Shown: positions 50,107 through 59,856 of the stretch, one piece after another
How the letters are laid out: each line of letters begins with the position of its first letter
Numbering within the stretch: the stretch's first letter is position 1
Source: Candidatus Izimoplasma sp. ZiA1
GTDB taxonomy: Bacteria > Bacillota_I > Bacilli_A > Izemoplasmatales > Izemoplasmataceae
Direction: 5' to 3'
Assembly (NCBI GenBank): GCA_002285055.1
Contig: NQYJ01000003.1
Coordinates: forward strand, 154,860 to 218,859
DNA: 64,000 nucleotides
Notes under the pieces: model-generated
What the model saw: the letters and a program-made list of their open reading frames with translations, nothing else
Databases searched by the model: none
Told to the model about the DNA's origin: nothing
Program-made: the position numbers and the translations under genes

Positions 50107-50273
50107 ATGTATTCCTCCTAATTTTATTTTGTGTAAAGAAGTAATAAAACTATAAGGGGATGAACATTTTAAGTTATTTCACCTCGTTAGCAGAGACTAC
50201 TTAACAACCTAACGGAATATTCAAAACACTTTATAATTACTATTTAGCCAACTTTATTACACATGCTCTATAT
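50107..50273 (-). promoter_or_regulatory. rpsD 5' leader, candidate S4-binding structure
   Basis: About 165 transcribed bases precede rpsD. They contain a clean hairpin whose arms are CGTTAG (50214-50209) and CTAACG (50190-50185), with an 18-base loop. Autoregulation by S4 binding is known for this gene in Firmicutes; the match here is inferred from position and structure only. Confidence 0.4.
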
Positions 50274-50302
50274 ATTATAAAGATATAACTACAAAAAGTC
50301 AA
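50274..50302 (-). promoter_or_regulatory. Promoter of rpsD
   Basis: On the minus strand TTGACT (50302-50297) and TATAAT (50279-50274) are 17 bases apart. The -35 box lies inside the end of the upstream msrC-like gene. Confidence 0.82.
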
Positions 50303-50768
50303 CTAAAAGCGAAATAACTTTTTCTAGATATTTTTTATCATTTTCATCAAATCTTTTTTCTAATGGACTATCAATATCTAACACTCCAATAAGTTGTTCA
50401 TCTTTAATTATTGGGATTACTATCTCGCTTTTACTATTTGAGTCACATGCGATATGACCAGGAAAAGCATCGACATCATAAACAATATAAGTCTTCATAT
50501 CTAAAGCACTATTTCCACATACTCCACTTCCCATTGTGATTTGAGTACAAGCAGGTAAACCTTGGAAAGGGCCTAAATAAAGTTTATTCCCATCAAATAG
50601 GTAAAAACCAACCCAGTTTACACCATCAATAAAATAATTGATAAGTGCACTAATATTTGCAAGGCTAGTAACAAGGTTATCACCCTTGTTTAAGTAAAAA
50701 GGAGCATTTTCTATCATTAACTTGTAATTATCTACTTTATTATTCTTTTTTTCAACTTCAACGAACAT
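50289..50768 (-). CDS. msrC: Free methionine-(R)-sulfoxide reductase (GAF fold)
   Basis: The 159-residue protein is a GAF-domain fRMsr. The signature NWVGFYLFDGNKLYLGPFQG is followed by the three catalytic Cys regions GLPACTQI, GSGVCGNSA and HIACDSNSKSEIV. It reduces free methionine-R-sulfoxide, an oxidative-damage repair role. ATG 50768 is preceded by GGGTGATAATT. The divergent neighbour is thiI. Confidence 0.9.
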   Translation of the reverse strand: MFVEVEKKNNKVDNYKLMIENAPFYLNKGDNLVTSLANISALINYFIDGVNWVGFYLFDGNKLYLGPFQGLPACTQITMGSGVCGNSALDMKTYIVYDVDAFPGHIACDSNSKSEIVIPIIKDEQLIGVLDIDSPLEKRFDENDKKYLEKVISLLVDFL

Positions 50769-50853
50769 AATTATCACCCAATTAGATTTTAATTAAATTA
50801 ATATAAAAAAGCAATGAATTATGATAAAATATTTATGTTTTGAGGTGAAGACA

Positions 50854-52077
50854 ATGTATGAAAGAATATTAGTAAGATATGGTGATCTTACATTAAAAGG
50901 AAAAAATAAAAAAGTTTTTATTGATAGGGTTAATAATCTTATCCAAAATAAAGTTAATAATGAGTTCGTAAAATACGAAAGAAATCATGATCGTTTGTAT
51001 ATTTTACTTAATGGTCAAGACCATGAAGATATTATTAAATCACTTGATCGTGTATCAGGTCTTTCAAGTTACAGTTTAATAACAAAAACTGAAAAAGATC
51101 TAGATAGTATTTATAAAAAAGCAATTGAGGTTGTAACAGAAGAAGTAAAAGACAAAACAGTTACATTTAAAGTAGAATCTAAAAGAGCGGATAAATTATT
51201 TCCGTTTACTTCTCAAGAAATTTCAAAGAAAGTGGCTAGAGAAGTATTACTTAATACTGATTTTCTAAAAGTAGATGTACACAATCCTGAGTTAACTTTA
51301 CATGTTGAAGTAAGACAAGATGCAGCATTTGTGTACTGTAAAAAAATAAAAGGTATGGGTGGTTTTCCAGTAGGAGTAGCAGGTAAAGGACTATTAATGT
51401 TAAGTGGTGGAATCGATTCTCCAGTTGCTGGTTACTTAGCAATGAAACAAGGAATAGAAATTGAAGGTATCCATTTTGAGTCAACACCATTAACATCTAT
51501 TGAGTCAGCACAAAAAGTTATAGATTTAACTGAAAAACTTGCAAGATATTCTCCTAGAGGAAAAATCAAATTATATATGGTACCTTTTATGGAGTTACAC
51601 GAAGCATTACTTAACTATATTCCAGAATCTTATAATATCACTATTATGAGAAGAATGATGTATCGTATTAGTGAAAAAATAGCAAAACAAAACGACGATA
51701 TTGTTTTACTAAATGGTGAAAGTGTTGGACAAGTAGCATCACAGACTTTAAAAAGCATGTCAGTTATTAATGATGTTGTTAATATGCCTGTAATTAGACC
51801 ACTCTCAACATATGATAAACTTGATATCATAAAATTATCCAAAAAAATTGAGTGTTATGAGACTTCAATTAAACCATTTGAAGATTGTTGTACAGTTTAT
51901 GTACCAAAAAAACCAACAACAGCCCCTAGATTAGATAAGTGTATTGAGTTCGAGAAGAAGTTTGATTTTGATAAACTAGTAGATGAAACAGTTGAACGTA
52001 CTAGATATGTTATTGTTAGTGATACTGAGCATAAAGATATTACTTTAGAAGGTTTAGTTGTTAGAGAAGTAATATAA
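50854..52077 (+). CDS. thiI: ThiI tRNA 4-thiouridine synthetase
   Basis: The 407-residue protein has a ferredoxin-like/THUMP N-terminal half and a PP-loop ATPase (LLMLSGGIDSPVAGYLA). The C-terminal rhodanese domain of E. coli ThiI is absent, as in Bacillus. It thiolates U8 of tRNA and needs a cysteine desulfurase; SufS (36472) is the only one visible. ATG 50854 follows GAGGTGAAGACA. It ends where the next gene begins. Confidence 0.94.
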   Translation: MYERILVRYGDLTLKGKNKKVFIDRVNNLIQNKVNNEFVKYERNHDRLYILLNGQDHEDIIKSLDRVSGLSSYSLITKTEKDLDSIYKKAIEVVTEEVKDKTVTFKVESKRADKLFPFTSQEISKKVAREVLLNTDFLKVDVHNPELTLHVEVRQDAAFVYCKKIKGMGGFPVGVAGKGLLMLSGGIDSPVAGYLAMKQGIEIEGIHFESTPLTSIESAQKVIDLTEKLARYSPRGKIKLYMVPFMELHEALLNYIPESYNITIMRRMMYRISEKIAKQNDDIVLLNGESVGQVASQTLKSMSVINDVVNMPVIRPLSTYDKLDIIKLSKKIECYETSIKPFEDCCTVYVPKKPTTAPRLDKCIEFEKKFDFDKLVDETVERTRYVIVSDTEHKDITLEGLVVREVI

Positions 52078-52818
52078 TTGAAAAAAATTAATTTGTCAGA
52101 CGACATTACTGTATATCAGTTTTCTCCTGAGGGTGATAGAATTGTTGGTTTGAACATAACTGTAATTAAAGACAATGATGAGTATATTATAATTGACCCT
52201 GGATATGAGAGATATTTAAAAATTGTATTGAATGATATTAATGAAAATAAAATAAAAAATGTTTTTATAACTCATTATCATACGGACCATTATGAAGGTC
52301 TTACTCTATTAAACAACATAAATGTATATGGTAGTAAATACGCTTCAGTGACACTTAGTAAATATGCAAAAAAAGATTTTTTAAGAAGTCTTCCTACAGT
52401 CTTAATCAATAAAACTAAAATTGTTGAGTTTGAAAAACACAAAATAGTTCAAATAAATAACCCTGGTCACTCGATATGTTCATCAATAATTTTATTAGAT
52501 GATAAATATATGTTTGTTGGAGATGATCTAATCTATAATAACGAAGGTGTACCAGTGATACCATTTGTTGCTGATAAGAATATTGAACAACAAATAAGTG
52601 GGTTAAATAATATATTGAACTTGTTTGATAACCACATCATAGTTCCAGGACACGGTAAAATTATTAATAATAAAGTTTTTGTTTTTGAAGACGTTAAAAA
52701 TAGAATAGAGTATTTAAACTATATTTTAATGAATAAGTGTGCAAGTTATGAGGAATTTCACAAGCAAACAGGAATTAAATTTTTAGGTAGTAACTGGCAT
52801 AATTATAATAAAAGTTAA
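52078..52818 (+). CDS. Metallo-beta-lactamase fold hydrolase
   Basis: The 246-residue protein has the metal motif THYHTDHYEGL, a later FVGDDLIY and the closing VPGHGKI. TTG 52078 is the likely start, directly after the thiI stop, so translation is coupled. Substrate unknown; members include glyoxalase II and related hydrolases. Confidence 0.82.
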   Translation: MKKINLSDDITVYQFSPEGDRIVGLNITVIKDNDEYIIIDPGYERYLKIVLNDINENKIKNVFITHYHTDHYEGLTLLNNINVYGSKYASVTLSKYAKKDFLRSLPTVLINKTKIVEFEKHKIVQINNPGHSICSSIILLDDKYMFVGDDLIYNNEGVPVIPFVADKNIEQQISGLNNILNLFDNHIIVPGHGKIINNKVFVFEDVKNRIEYLNYILMNKCASYEEFHKQTGIKFLGSNWHNYNKS

Positions 52819-52830
52819 AGAGGTGGAAAA

Positions 52831-54591
52831 ATGAGTAACACAAAATGGGATTTATCAAAGTTATATGCTTCATACGAATCACCAGAATTTAAAAAAGACT
52901 TTGCAAGTTTAGATGAGTATATTAAAAAAGCACACTCATTTAAAGAAAAATTTCAGAATAACAAAGATCAAGTAAAGACATTAAGAGATTTCTTAATACT
53001 ATCTGAAGAAGTTGAGTTAGTTATTGGAAGACTTTATAGTTTCTGTGGTCTACAAACGGCTACAAATACAACTGACGAGGAATCAAATAATTATGTTGTT
53101 CAATTACAAATGAAGTTATCTGAGTTCACTGAGCCTCAGACATTATTTGTTAAATTTGTTAGTCAGATTGAAAATTTTGAAGATGTTATTAAAAACGATG
53201 AAATGCTTTCAAAATTTGAATACATTCTTAAGGAATCTGTAAAAACTCACAAATTTAATTTTAATGAAAAAACTGAGACATTATTATCAAAACTTGGACA
53301 AAGTGGTTCTGGGTTATGGGGACGTTTACAAAGTGTTCTTACATCAACATTAGAAGTTGAATATAATGGTGAAACAATTACATTACCAGAAGTTAGAAAT
53401 CTTGCTTATGACAAGGAACAAGAAGTTCGTAAAAACGCATTTCTAGCTGAGTTAGAATCATATAAAAAGATTGATAAAAGTATTGCGTTTGCTTTAAATG
53501 GAATAAAAAGTGAAGTTAACACTATAACATCTGCAAGAGGTTATCAAGGGGGACTTGATAAGTCATTAATTAACTCAAGAATTCAAAAATCAACTCTAGA
53601 TGCAATGCTTGAAGCAATGAAGGATTCACTTCCAGAATTTGTTAAATACTTCCAAAGAAAAGCAAAAATATTAGGACATAAAGGTGGCCTACCATTTTAT
53701 GATTTATTTGCACCAATAGGTGCAAGCGCTAAAGAATTTTCAATAGAAGAGGCACAAAAATATATCATTGATAACTTCAAAACTTTTAGTCCACATTTAG
53801 AGGATCTTGCAACAAGAGCTTTTAATGATAACTGGATTGACTATGTTCCTTATAAAGGAAAAGTTGGTGGAGCTTTTTGTGCAAACTTGAACTCTATTAA
53901 AGAGTCAAGAATTCTTTCAAACTTCACAGGTTCATTTAGTGATGTAATAACATTAGCACATGAGTTAGGACATGCATATCATGGTGATAACGTGTTTAAT
54001 GAATCAGTTTTAAATGCAGAGTATACAATGCCTGTTGCTGAAACAGCTTCGACATTCTGTGAAACAATAGTAATGAAAAGCGCATTAAGAGATGCTGAAA
54101 AAGAAGAAAAAATTTACCTATTAGAGTCATCATTACAAGACGCATCACAAGTAATAGTTGATATTTTAAGTAGATATTTGTTTGAAGAAAGTGTGTTTGA
54201 TGGAACTAAAACAGGATTCTTGGACGAAAACAAACTAAAAGAATTAATGGAAAGTGCTCAATTACAGGCTTATGGAGAAGGTTTAGATAAAGACTATTTA
54301 CATCCTTATATGTGGGTTAATAAAGGTCATTATTATAGTGGGAATTTAAGCTTTTATAATTGGCCATATGCATTTGGTTTATTATTTGCTAAAGGGTTAT
54401 ATAAACAATATCAAGAACAAGGTGAATCATTTACAGGAAAATACGATAAATTATTACAAAACACTGGTAAGTTATCAGTTGAGGATGTTGCTAAATTAGC
54501 AAACATTGATGTTACTGATAAACAATTCTGGATGGGATCACTAGATATTATAAAAGAAGATATTAAATTATTTTTAGAATTAACTAAATAA
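52831..54591 (+). CDS. pepF: M3 family oligoendopeptidase F
   Basis: The 586-residue peptidase has the zinc motif LAHELGHAYHG with the downstream Glu in MPVAETASTFCE. The length and the C-terminal YNWPYAFG fit PepF. It degrades short peptides in the cytoplasm. Start ATG 52831 lies behind AGAGGTGG. Confidence 0.94.
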   Translation: MSNTKWDLSKLYASYESPEFKKDFASLDEYIKKAHSFKEKFQNNKDQVKTLRDFLILSEEVELVIGRLYSFCGLQTATNTTDEESNNYVVQLQMKLSEFTEPQTLFVKFVSQIENFEDVIKNDEMLSKFEYILKESVKTHKFNFNEKTETLLSKLGQSGSGLWGRLQSVLTSTLEVEYNGETITLPEVRNLAYDKEQEVRKNAFLAELESYKKIDKSIAFALNGIKSEVNTITSARGYQGGLDKSLINSRIQKSTLDAMLEAMKDSLPEFVKYFQRKAKILGHKGGLPFYDLFAPIGASAKEFSIEEAQKYIIDNFKTFSPHLEDLATRAFNDNWIDYVPYKGKVGGAFCANLNSIKESRILSNFTGSFSDVITLAHELGHAYHGDNVFNESVLNAEYTMPVAETASTFCETIVMKSALRDAEKEEKIYLLESSLQDASQVIVDILSRYLFEESVFDGTKTGFLDENKLKELMESAQLQAYGEGLDKDYLHPYMWVNKGHYYSGNLSFYNWPYAFGLLFAKGLYKQYQEQGESFTGKYDKLLQNTGKLSVEDVAKLANIDVTDKQFWMGSLDIIKEDIKLFLELTK

Positions 54592-54596
54592 TCTTT

Positions 54597-54627
54597 AAAA
54601 GGATTCGAATAATCGAATCCTTTTTTG
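54597..54627 (+). terminator. Terminator after pepF
   Basis: Stem AAAAGGATTCGA, ATAA loop, TCGAATCCTTTT. Confidence 0.87.
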
Positions 54628-54684
54628 TTGTCATGATTATTTAATTATTAGGTAAGCTATGATATAATCAACATGGTGATAAAT

Positions 54685-55389
54685 ATGATAATATCGAGTG
54701 TAAATAATAAATTAATTAAAGATACGGCTAAACTAAATCAAAAAAAATATCGTGATAAAGAATCACTTTTTTTGGCAGAAGGATATAATCTGTTTGAAGA
54801 AGCTAAAAAGGCGAATATTGTCAAGCATGTTTTTACTGTTAATAATAAGATAAATGGTGAAAATATAATTTATGTAACAAATGAAATTATGGCAAAACTT
54901 ACTAACTCAGTTTCTCCACAAGAAATTATTACAGTTTGCCACAAAAGGCTTAATGAAGATGTAAAAGATAAAGTTCTTTTACTTGATAATATTCAAGACC
55001 CTGGAAATTTAGGTACACTTTTAAGAAGTGCATTAGCTTTTGGTTTTGAAACTGTTGTTCTTGATAATACTGTCGATATTTTTAGTCCTAAAGTTATTAG
55101 AAGTACTCAAGGCGCAATCTTTCAATTAAACATAATATTTAGTGATATTTTAGATTTCATTTACAACTTTAAAGATATCAAATATTATGGAACTAGTTTT
55201 AATGGAACTTTATTAACCAATATTGAAAAAGTGAATAAAATTGGAGTAGTTTTAGGAAATGAAGGAAACGGTGTTAAAAAAGAAATACTAGAGAGTTTAG
55301 ATGAAAACATAACTATTAAAATTAATAAAATTGAAAGTTTGAATGTTGCTGTTGCTGGAAGTGTGATTATGCATTATTTTAGTAATTGA
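54685..55389 (+). CDS. TrmH/SpoU-family RNA 2'-O-methyltransferase
   Basis: The 234-residue protein has the N-terminal SpoU substrate domain (KYRDKESLFLAEGYNLFEEA) and the knot motifs LLLDNIQDPGNLGTLLRSA, GVVLGNEGNGV and ESLNVAVAG. It methylates a ribose in rRNA or tRNA; the target site cannot be told. ATG 54685 has GGTG at suitable distance. Confidence 0.9.
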   Translation: MIISSVNNKLIKDTAKLNQKKYRDKESLFLAEGYNLFEEAKKANIVKHVFTVNNKINGENIIYVTNEIMAKLTNSVSPQEIITVCHKRLNEDVKDKVLLLDNIQDPGNLGTLLRSALAFGFETVVLDNTVDIFSPKVIRSTQGAIFQLNIIFSDILDFIYNFKDIKYYGTSFNGTLLTNIEKVNKIGVVLGNEGNGVKKEILESLDENITIKINKIESLNVAVAGSVIMHYFSN

Positions 55390-55407
55390 ATTATATATAT
55401 AATAGGG

Positions 55408-55436
55408 TTGAATTCAAAAAATACTTATGATATAAT
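55408..55436 (+). promoter_or_regulatory. Promoter of the rimP-nusA-infB operon
   Basis: TTGAAT (55408-55413) and TATAAT (55431-55436), spacing 17. Transcription would start about 12 bases before the attenuator hairpin. Confidence 0.8.
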
Positions 55437-55455
55437 ATCTATGCATATGTGTTAG

Positions 55456-55480
55456 AGAGTGGGTCAAACCCACTCTTTTT
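55456..55480 (+). promoter_or_regulatory. Leader terminator/attenuator of the rimP-nusA operon
   Basis: A nine-base stem (AGAGTGGGT with ACCCACTCT, CAA loop) and a short T5 run lie between promoter and rimP. In B. subtilis NusA represses its own operon through a NusA-dependent terminator in this position (established knowledge); the short T-run fits a terminator that needs NusA. Confidence 0.65.
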
Positions 55481-55503
55481 AATGCTAAAAAGGAGGTCCT
55501 TTT

Positions 55504-55935
55504 ATGGAAAAATTAATTATCAAATTTAAGTCAATTATTGAGGAACTTGGATACTACTTGTACGATGTTACTTATGAAAAGGAAAACAATGATTATATTC
55601 TTAGAGTTATGATTGAAAATGATAGCTTTATTGATATTGACGACTGTGTAAAAGTTAGTCGTGTTATATCTGAGGAATTAGACGTGATAGATCCATTTGA
55701 AGATGCTTATTTTTTAGAGGTGACTTCTGCTGGTGCTGAACACGAGTTGAGAACTTCTGATGAAATTAGAAGAAGTATTGGGAAATTTGTTCATATTGAA
55801 ACTTTAGAACAGAAGTTAGATGGAACTATTTTGTCATTTAAAGACAATATCATTGAATTAAAAACTAAAAATAAAAGAACACATAATATAAATTATATAG
55901 ATGTTAGTTTTATAAGACTAGCAATCAATATTTAG
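55504..55935 (+). CDS. rimP: Ribosome maturation factor RimP
   Basis: The 143-residue protein has the RimP pattern: ELGYYLYDVTYEKE, then IDIDDCVKVSRVISEELD and FLEVTSAGAEH. It assists 30S subunit assembly. Strong AAAAGGAGGTCC site. First gene of the rimP-nusA-ylxR-ylxQ-infB-rbfA operon. Confidence 0.95.
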   Translation: MEKLIIKFKSIIEELGYYLYDVTYEKENNDYILRVMIENDSFIDIDDCVKVSRVISEELDVIDPFEDAYFLEVTSAGAEHELRTSDEIRRSIGKFVHIETLEQKLDGTILSFKDNIIELKTKNKRTHNINYIDVSFIRLAINI

Positions 55936-55945
55936 GAGGACAATC

Positions 55946-57016
55946 ATGATAAGTAAAGAGTTTTTCAAAGCACTAGAAGCAGTGGCTTTGGAAAGAGGAT
56001 TAGAAAAAGAAAAAGTTTTCGAAATAATGGAACGTGGATTACTTAACGCCTATAAAAAAGTATATGATACTCAAGATAATGTTAATGTAGTTTTTAATGA
56101 AAAGAAAAATGAAATTCAAATTATATCAGAAAACTTAGTTGTAAAAGAAGTAGAATCACCAGGTGAAATTACACTTGAACAAGCTAAAACAACTAAAAAA
56201 ACTGCAAAAATTGGAGACATCATTAAAACTAAATTAAATCCAAAGGACTTTGGAAGAATCGCTGCTCAAAGTACAAAACAAATTTTAACTCAAGGGTTAA
56301 AACAACTTGAAAGAGAAAGAGCGTATGATATATTCAAAGAAAAAGAAAACGAAATGATTAATACAGAAATTGTTAATATTAATCGTGACTTTGTTACTTT
56401 AGATTTAGGTCAAAATATTGAAACCAGCTTACCAAGAAAAGAATTATTAAAATCTGATGAAGTTAGTTTAGGAGCAAGACTTAAAGTTTATATTACAAAA
56501 GTAGATATGACTCCAAAAGGTCCTAAAGTTTTTGTTTCAAGAACTGATAGAAACTTAGTAAAAAGATTAATTGAACAAGTTGTTCCGGAAATCATTGATG
56601 GTACAGTTGAAATAATGGGACTTGCAAGAGATCCTGGTGACAGAACGAAAATCAGTGTGTATTCACATGATGAAAACGTAGATCCTGTAGGAGCTGTTGT
56701 TGGTTTCAAAGGTTCTAGAATCAAAGAAGTATTAGAAGCATTACAAGGTGAAAAAATCGATGTTTATGCATGGAATAAAGACCCTGTGGAATTAATTAAA
56801 AGTTCACTTGAACCAGCAAAACTTGTAGCTGTAACTCCAAATAAAAAGAAAAAAGCTGCTTTAGTTATTGTTAAAGATAAAGATTTAACAGGTACTATTG
56901 GTAATAAAGGTCAAAATGCTAGATTAGCAGCTCAATCTTCTGGTTGGAAAATTGATATTAAATCAATTTCACAAGCTAAAGAAGAAGGAATTAGATATCG
57001 TAGGTTAGAGGAATGA
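55946..57016 (+). CDS. nusA: Transcription factor NusA
   Basis: The 356-residue protein has the N-terminal RNA polymerase-binding domain, S1 domain (VTLDLGQNIETSLPRKEL), and KH domains with RDPGDRTKISVYS, VGAVVGFKGSRIK and TGTIGNKGQNARLA. It lacks the acidic repeats of the E. coli protein, as in Firmicutes. It modulates pausing and termination. Its stop overlaps the ylxR start (GAATGA). Confidence 0.96.
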   Translation: MISKEFFKALEAVALERGLEKEKVFEIMERGLLNAYKKVYDTQDNVNVVFNEKKNEIQIISENLVVKEVESPGEITLEQAKTTKKTAKIGDIIKTKLNPKDFGRIAAQSTKQILTQGLKQLERERAYDIFKEKENEMINTEIVNINRDFVTLDLGQNIETSLPRKELLKSDEVSLGARLKVYITKVDMTPKGPKVFVSRTDRNLVKRLIEQVVPEIIDGTVEIMGLARDPGDRTKISVYSHDENVDPVGAVVGFKGSRIKEVLEALQGEKIDVYAWNKDPVELIKSSLEPAKLVAVTPNKKKKAALVIVKDKDLTGTIGNKGQNARLAAQSSGWKIDIKSISQAKEEGIRYRRLEE

Positions 57017-57282
57017 AACAAAGAAAAATCCCTTTAAGAAAATGTGTAGTTACAAATGAAAGATTACCTAAGAGCGAATTATTAAGAGTTGTTAGGAATC
57101 AAGATAATGTAGCACAAGTAGATTTAACTGGTAAAGTTAATGGACGTGGAGCATATATAAAAAAGGATTTAAAAGTTTTAGAATTAGCTAAGAAAACAAA
57201 AAAACTTGAAAGACATTTGGAAATTTCATTTGATGAAAGTATTTATCAGGAAATCGAACAAATAATTAATGATGAAAAATAA
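57013..57282 (+). CDS. ylxR: YlxR/RnpM family RNA-binding protein
   Basis: The 89-residue protein has the family motif RKCVVTNERLPKSELLRVVR and GRGAYIKKD. It is an RNA-binding protein linked to RNase P in recent work. It overlaps nusA at its start and ylxQ at its end. Confidence 0.92.
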   Translation: MKQRKIPLRKCVVTNERLPKSELLRVVRNQDNVAQVDLTGKVNGRGAYIKKDLKVLELAKKTKKLERHLEISFDESIYQEIEQIINDEK

Positions 57283-57583
57283 AAGATCTATTTTAGGATT
57301 ATTAGGTCTTGCAACAAGAGCTAGAAAAATTGCTCTTGGTGAAGGAATTATAATTCAAAAGATTTCATCTTCTAATCAAAACTTACTTGTATTTTTGGCT
57401 AATGATGCTGGTAAAAATTTCACAAAAAAAATTAACGATAAGGCAAAGTTTTACAACCATACTGTGATAGCTGATTTTTCATCTGAGGAATTATCACAAG
57501 CAATTGGTAATAAAAACCGAAAAGCGGTTTTAGTCATAGATAAAGGATTTATAGACAAATTAATAGAACTATATAATTCTTAA
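57269..57583 (+). CDS. ylxQ: L7Ae-like RNA-binding protein YlxQ
   Basis: The 104-residue protein has an L7Ae/L30e fold ([32 protein letters not shown]). Members bind kink-turn RNA and sit between ylxR and infB, as here. Two adjacent ATGs (57269, 57272) are possible starts; the gene overlaps ylxR by 14 bases. Confidence 0.9.
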   Translation: MMKNKRSILGLLGLATRARKIALGEGIIIQKISSSNQNLLVFLANDAGKNFTKKINDKAKFYNHTVIADFSSEELSQAIGNKNRKAVLVIDKGFIDKLIELYNS

Positions 57584-57599
57584 GAAAGAGGTGGTTTTG

Positions 57600-59444
57600 A
57601 TGGCTGAAAAGAAAAGAAAAAAGAACATCAAAAACAAAAAAGTTCAAAATGATGTTAGGATAGAAAATACTCCTGTAAAAAAAGATAAAGAACAAGGAGG
57701 AGTTTTTTACTATAAGAAAGACATGACTGTGTTAGAAGTTTCTGAAGGTCTTAATGTTGGAGTTTCTGAAGTAATTAAAAAGCTAATGGGACTTGGTATT
57801 ATGGCTGCTCAAACACATGTTGTTGATAGAGAGACTATTGAATTAGTTGTTATTGAATATGATCTAGAAATGAAAGACGAAGTTATTACTGATTTAACTA
57901 GATTTGAAGACATTGTAATTGAAGAAGATGAAGAGAATCTTGTAGAAAGACCTCCTGTAGTTACAATTATGGGACATGTAGATCATGGGAAAACAACATT
58001 ATTAGATACTATTAGAAATACACGTGTAACTGCTAGTGAAGCTGGTGGAATCACTCAACATATTGGTGCTTATCAAGTAGAAAAAAATGGTAAATTAATT
58101 ACATTTATCGATACTCCAGGTCATGCTGCTTTTACAGAAATGAGAGCACGTGGGGCTGAAGTTACAGATATTACTATTTTAGTAGTTGCTGCTGATGATG
58201 GTGTTATGCCACAAACAAGAGAAGCAATTGACCATGCAAAAGCTGCTAATTGTCCTATTATAGTTGCTGTAAACAAAATAGACAAAGTTGGAGCAAATCC
58301 TGATAAAGTAAAACAAGAATTAACTGAGTTTAACTTGATTCCTGAAGAATGGGGTGGAGACACAATCTTTGTTAATGTTTCGGCTTTAAAAGGTGAAGGT
58401 GTTGATCAATTACTAGAAATGATTCAGTTAACTGCTGAAATCAGTGAGTATAAAGCAAATCCAAACCGTTTAGCTACAGGGAGTGTTATTGAATCAAAAT
58501 TAGACAAAAGTCGTGGTCCTGTTGCTACTTTATTAATTCAAAACGGGACATTAAAAGTTGGCGATATTTTAGTATGTGGTGACACATACGGTAAAGTTCG
58601 TGCTATGGTTAATGACCAAAGAGGAAAAGTTGTCACTGCAAGTCCATCAAAAGCTGTTGAAGTTGTTGGATTAAATGATGTACCTCAAGCTGGAGATAAT
58701 TTTATCGTTTTAACTGATGAAAAACAAGCTAGACAAATAGCTGAGGAAAGAGCTCATCGTTCATGGAAAGTCGAACGTGGAGTTGGTAAAGCTGTATCTT
58801 TAGATGATTTATTTGATCATTTACAAGATGGTTCTACTAAAGAAATTAGAATTGTAATTAAGGGAGATACTCATGGTTCAATTGAAGCATTAAAATCTTC
58901 TTTAGAAAAAATAGATGTAGATGGAGCTAAAATTGAAATAATTCGCTCAAGTGTAGGGACAATAACTGATACCGATATTACTTTAGCACAAGCTTCAAAT
59001 GCTATAATTATTGGATTTAACGTAAGACCAACTGCTCAAGTAAGAGAAACTGCTAAAGAAAAAGGTGTTGACGTTAGATTATATAACATTATTTATAAAG
59101 CATTAGAAGAAATTGAAGCTGCAATGAAAGGTATGTTAGATCCTGAATTTGAGGAAGTAATTACTGGACAAGCAGAAGTAAGAAGCACATTTAAAATTTC
59201 TAAAGTTGGTACAGTTGCTGGTTGTATGGTAACAAGTGGAACGATAGAAAGAAACTCAATAGTTCGTATCATTCGTGATGGTGTTGTTGCTTATGAAGGA
59301 AAAATGGCATCTTTAAAACGTTTTAAAGATGACGTTAAAGAAGTAAGAGAAGGATTTGAATGTGGAATCATGATCGAGAAATATAATGATTTAAAAGATA
59401 ACGACATAATTGAAGCTTCTGTAATGAAAGAAATCAAAAAATGA
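57600..59444 (+). CDS. infB: Translation initiation factor IF-2
   Basis: The 614-residue protein is a short IF-2: a basic N-terminus of about 40 residues, IF2_N domain, then the GTPase with [20 protein letters not shown], and NKID. Domains II to IV follow, ending in the initiator tRNA-binding region ([13 protein letters not shown]). The reduced N-terminal extension explains the length relative to B. subtilis (716). ATG 57600 follows GAGGTGG. Confidence 0.96.
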   Translation: MAEKKRKKNIKNKKVQNDVRIENTPVKKDKEQGGVFYYKKDMTVLEVSEGLNVGVSEVIKKLMGLGIMAAQTHVVDRETIELVVIEYDLEMKDEVITDLTRFEDIVIEEDEENLVERPPVVTIMGHVDHGKTTLLDTIRNTRVTASEAGGITQHIGAYQVEKNGKLITFIDTPGHAAFTEMRARGAEVTDITILVVAADDGVMPQTREAIDHAKAANCPIIVAVNKIDKVGANPDKVKQELTEFNLIPEEWGGDTIFVNVSALKGEGVDQLLEMIQLTAEISEYKANPNRLATGSVIESKLDKSRGPVATLLIQNGTLKVGDILVCGDTYGKVRAMVNDQRGKVVTASPSKAVEVVGLNDVPQAGDNFIVLTDEKQARQIAEERAHRSWKVERGVGKAVSLDDLFDHLQDGSTKEIRIVIKGDTHGSIEALKSSLEKIDVDGAKIEIIRSSVGTITDTDITLAQASNAIIIGFNVRPTAQVRETAKEKGVDVRLYNIIYKALEEIEAAMKGMLDPEFEEVITGQAEVRSTFKISKVGTVAGCMVTSGTIERNSIVRIIRDGVVAYEGKMASLKRFKDDVKEVREGFECGIMIEKYNDLKDNDIIEASVMKEIKK

Positions 59445-59785
59445 GCAAACTAGAAAGACTAGAATCAAACATTCAAAGAACTCTTTCAGAAATCTTATTT
59501 AGAGATATTAGGAATCCGCATTTAAACTTTATTACAATTACTGAGGTAAGACTTACAAATGACTTTTCATTTCTTAAAATATATTTTACTGTCCTTGGTG
59601 GAGAAAATAAGAGAAAGAAAGTTGAAGAGGAACTAAAAAAATCGAAGGTCTATATTAGAAGACAACTTGCTTTAAAAGTTAAAATGAGAAAATCTCCTAA
59701 TTTAATATTTAAGTATGACGAATCATTAGATTACGGAAATAGAATCGACAAAGGTTTAAAAGCTTTAAAGGATAATATAAAATAA
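59441..59785 (+). CDS. rbfA: Ribosome-binding factor A
   Basis: The 114-residue protein has the RbfA pattern: [32 protein letters not shown] and the C-terminal [17 protein letters not shown]. It matures the 30S subunit. It overlaps infB by four bases (ATGA) and ends the operon. Confidence 0.95.
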   Translation: MSKLERLESNIQRTLSEILFRDIRNPHLNFITITEVRLTNDFSFLKIYFTVLGGENKRKKVEEELKKSKVYIRRQLALKVKMRKSPNLIFKYDESLDYGNRIDKGLKALKDNIK

Positions 59786-59813
59786 AGGTAGTTAAATTTA
59801 ACTACCTTTTTTC
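59784..59813 (+). terminator. Terminator of the nusA-infB operon
   Basis: A palindromic stem (AAAGGTAGTTA with its complement) and T-run. Confidence 0.85.
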
Positions 59814-59856
59814 TTTTGCATAGGGTATAATAAAATTTGAGAATGGAGATGATTTT

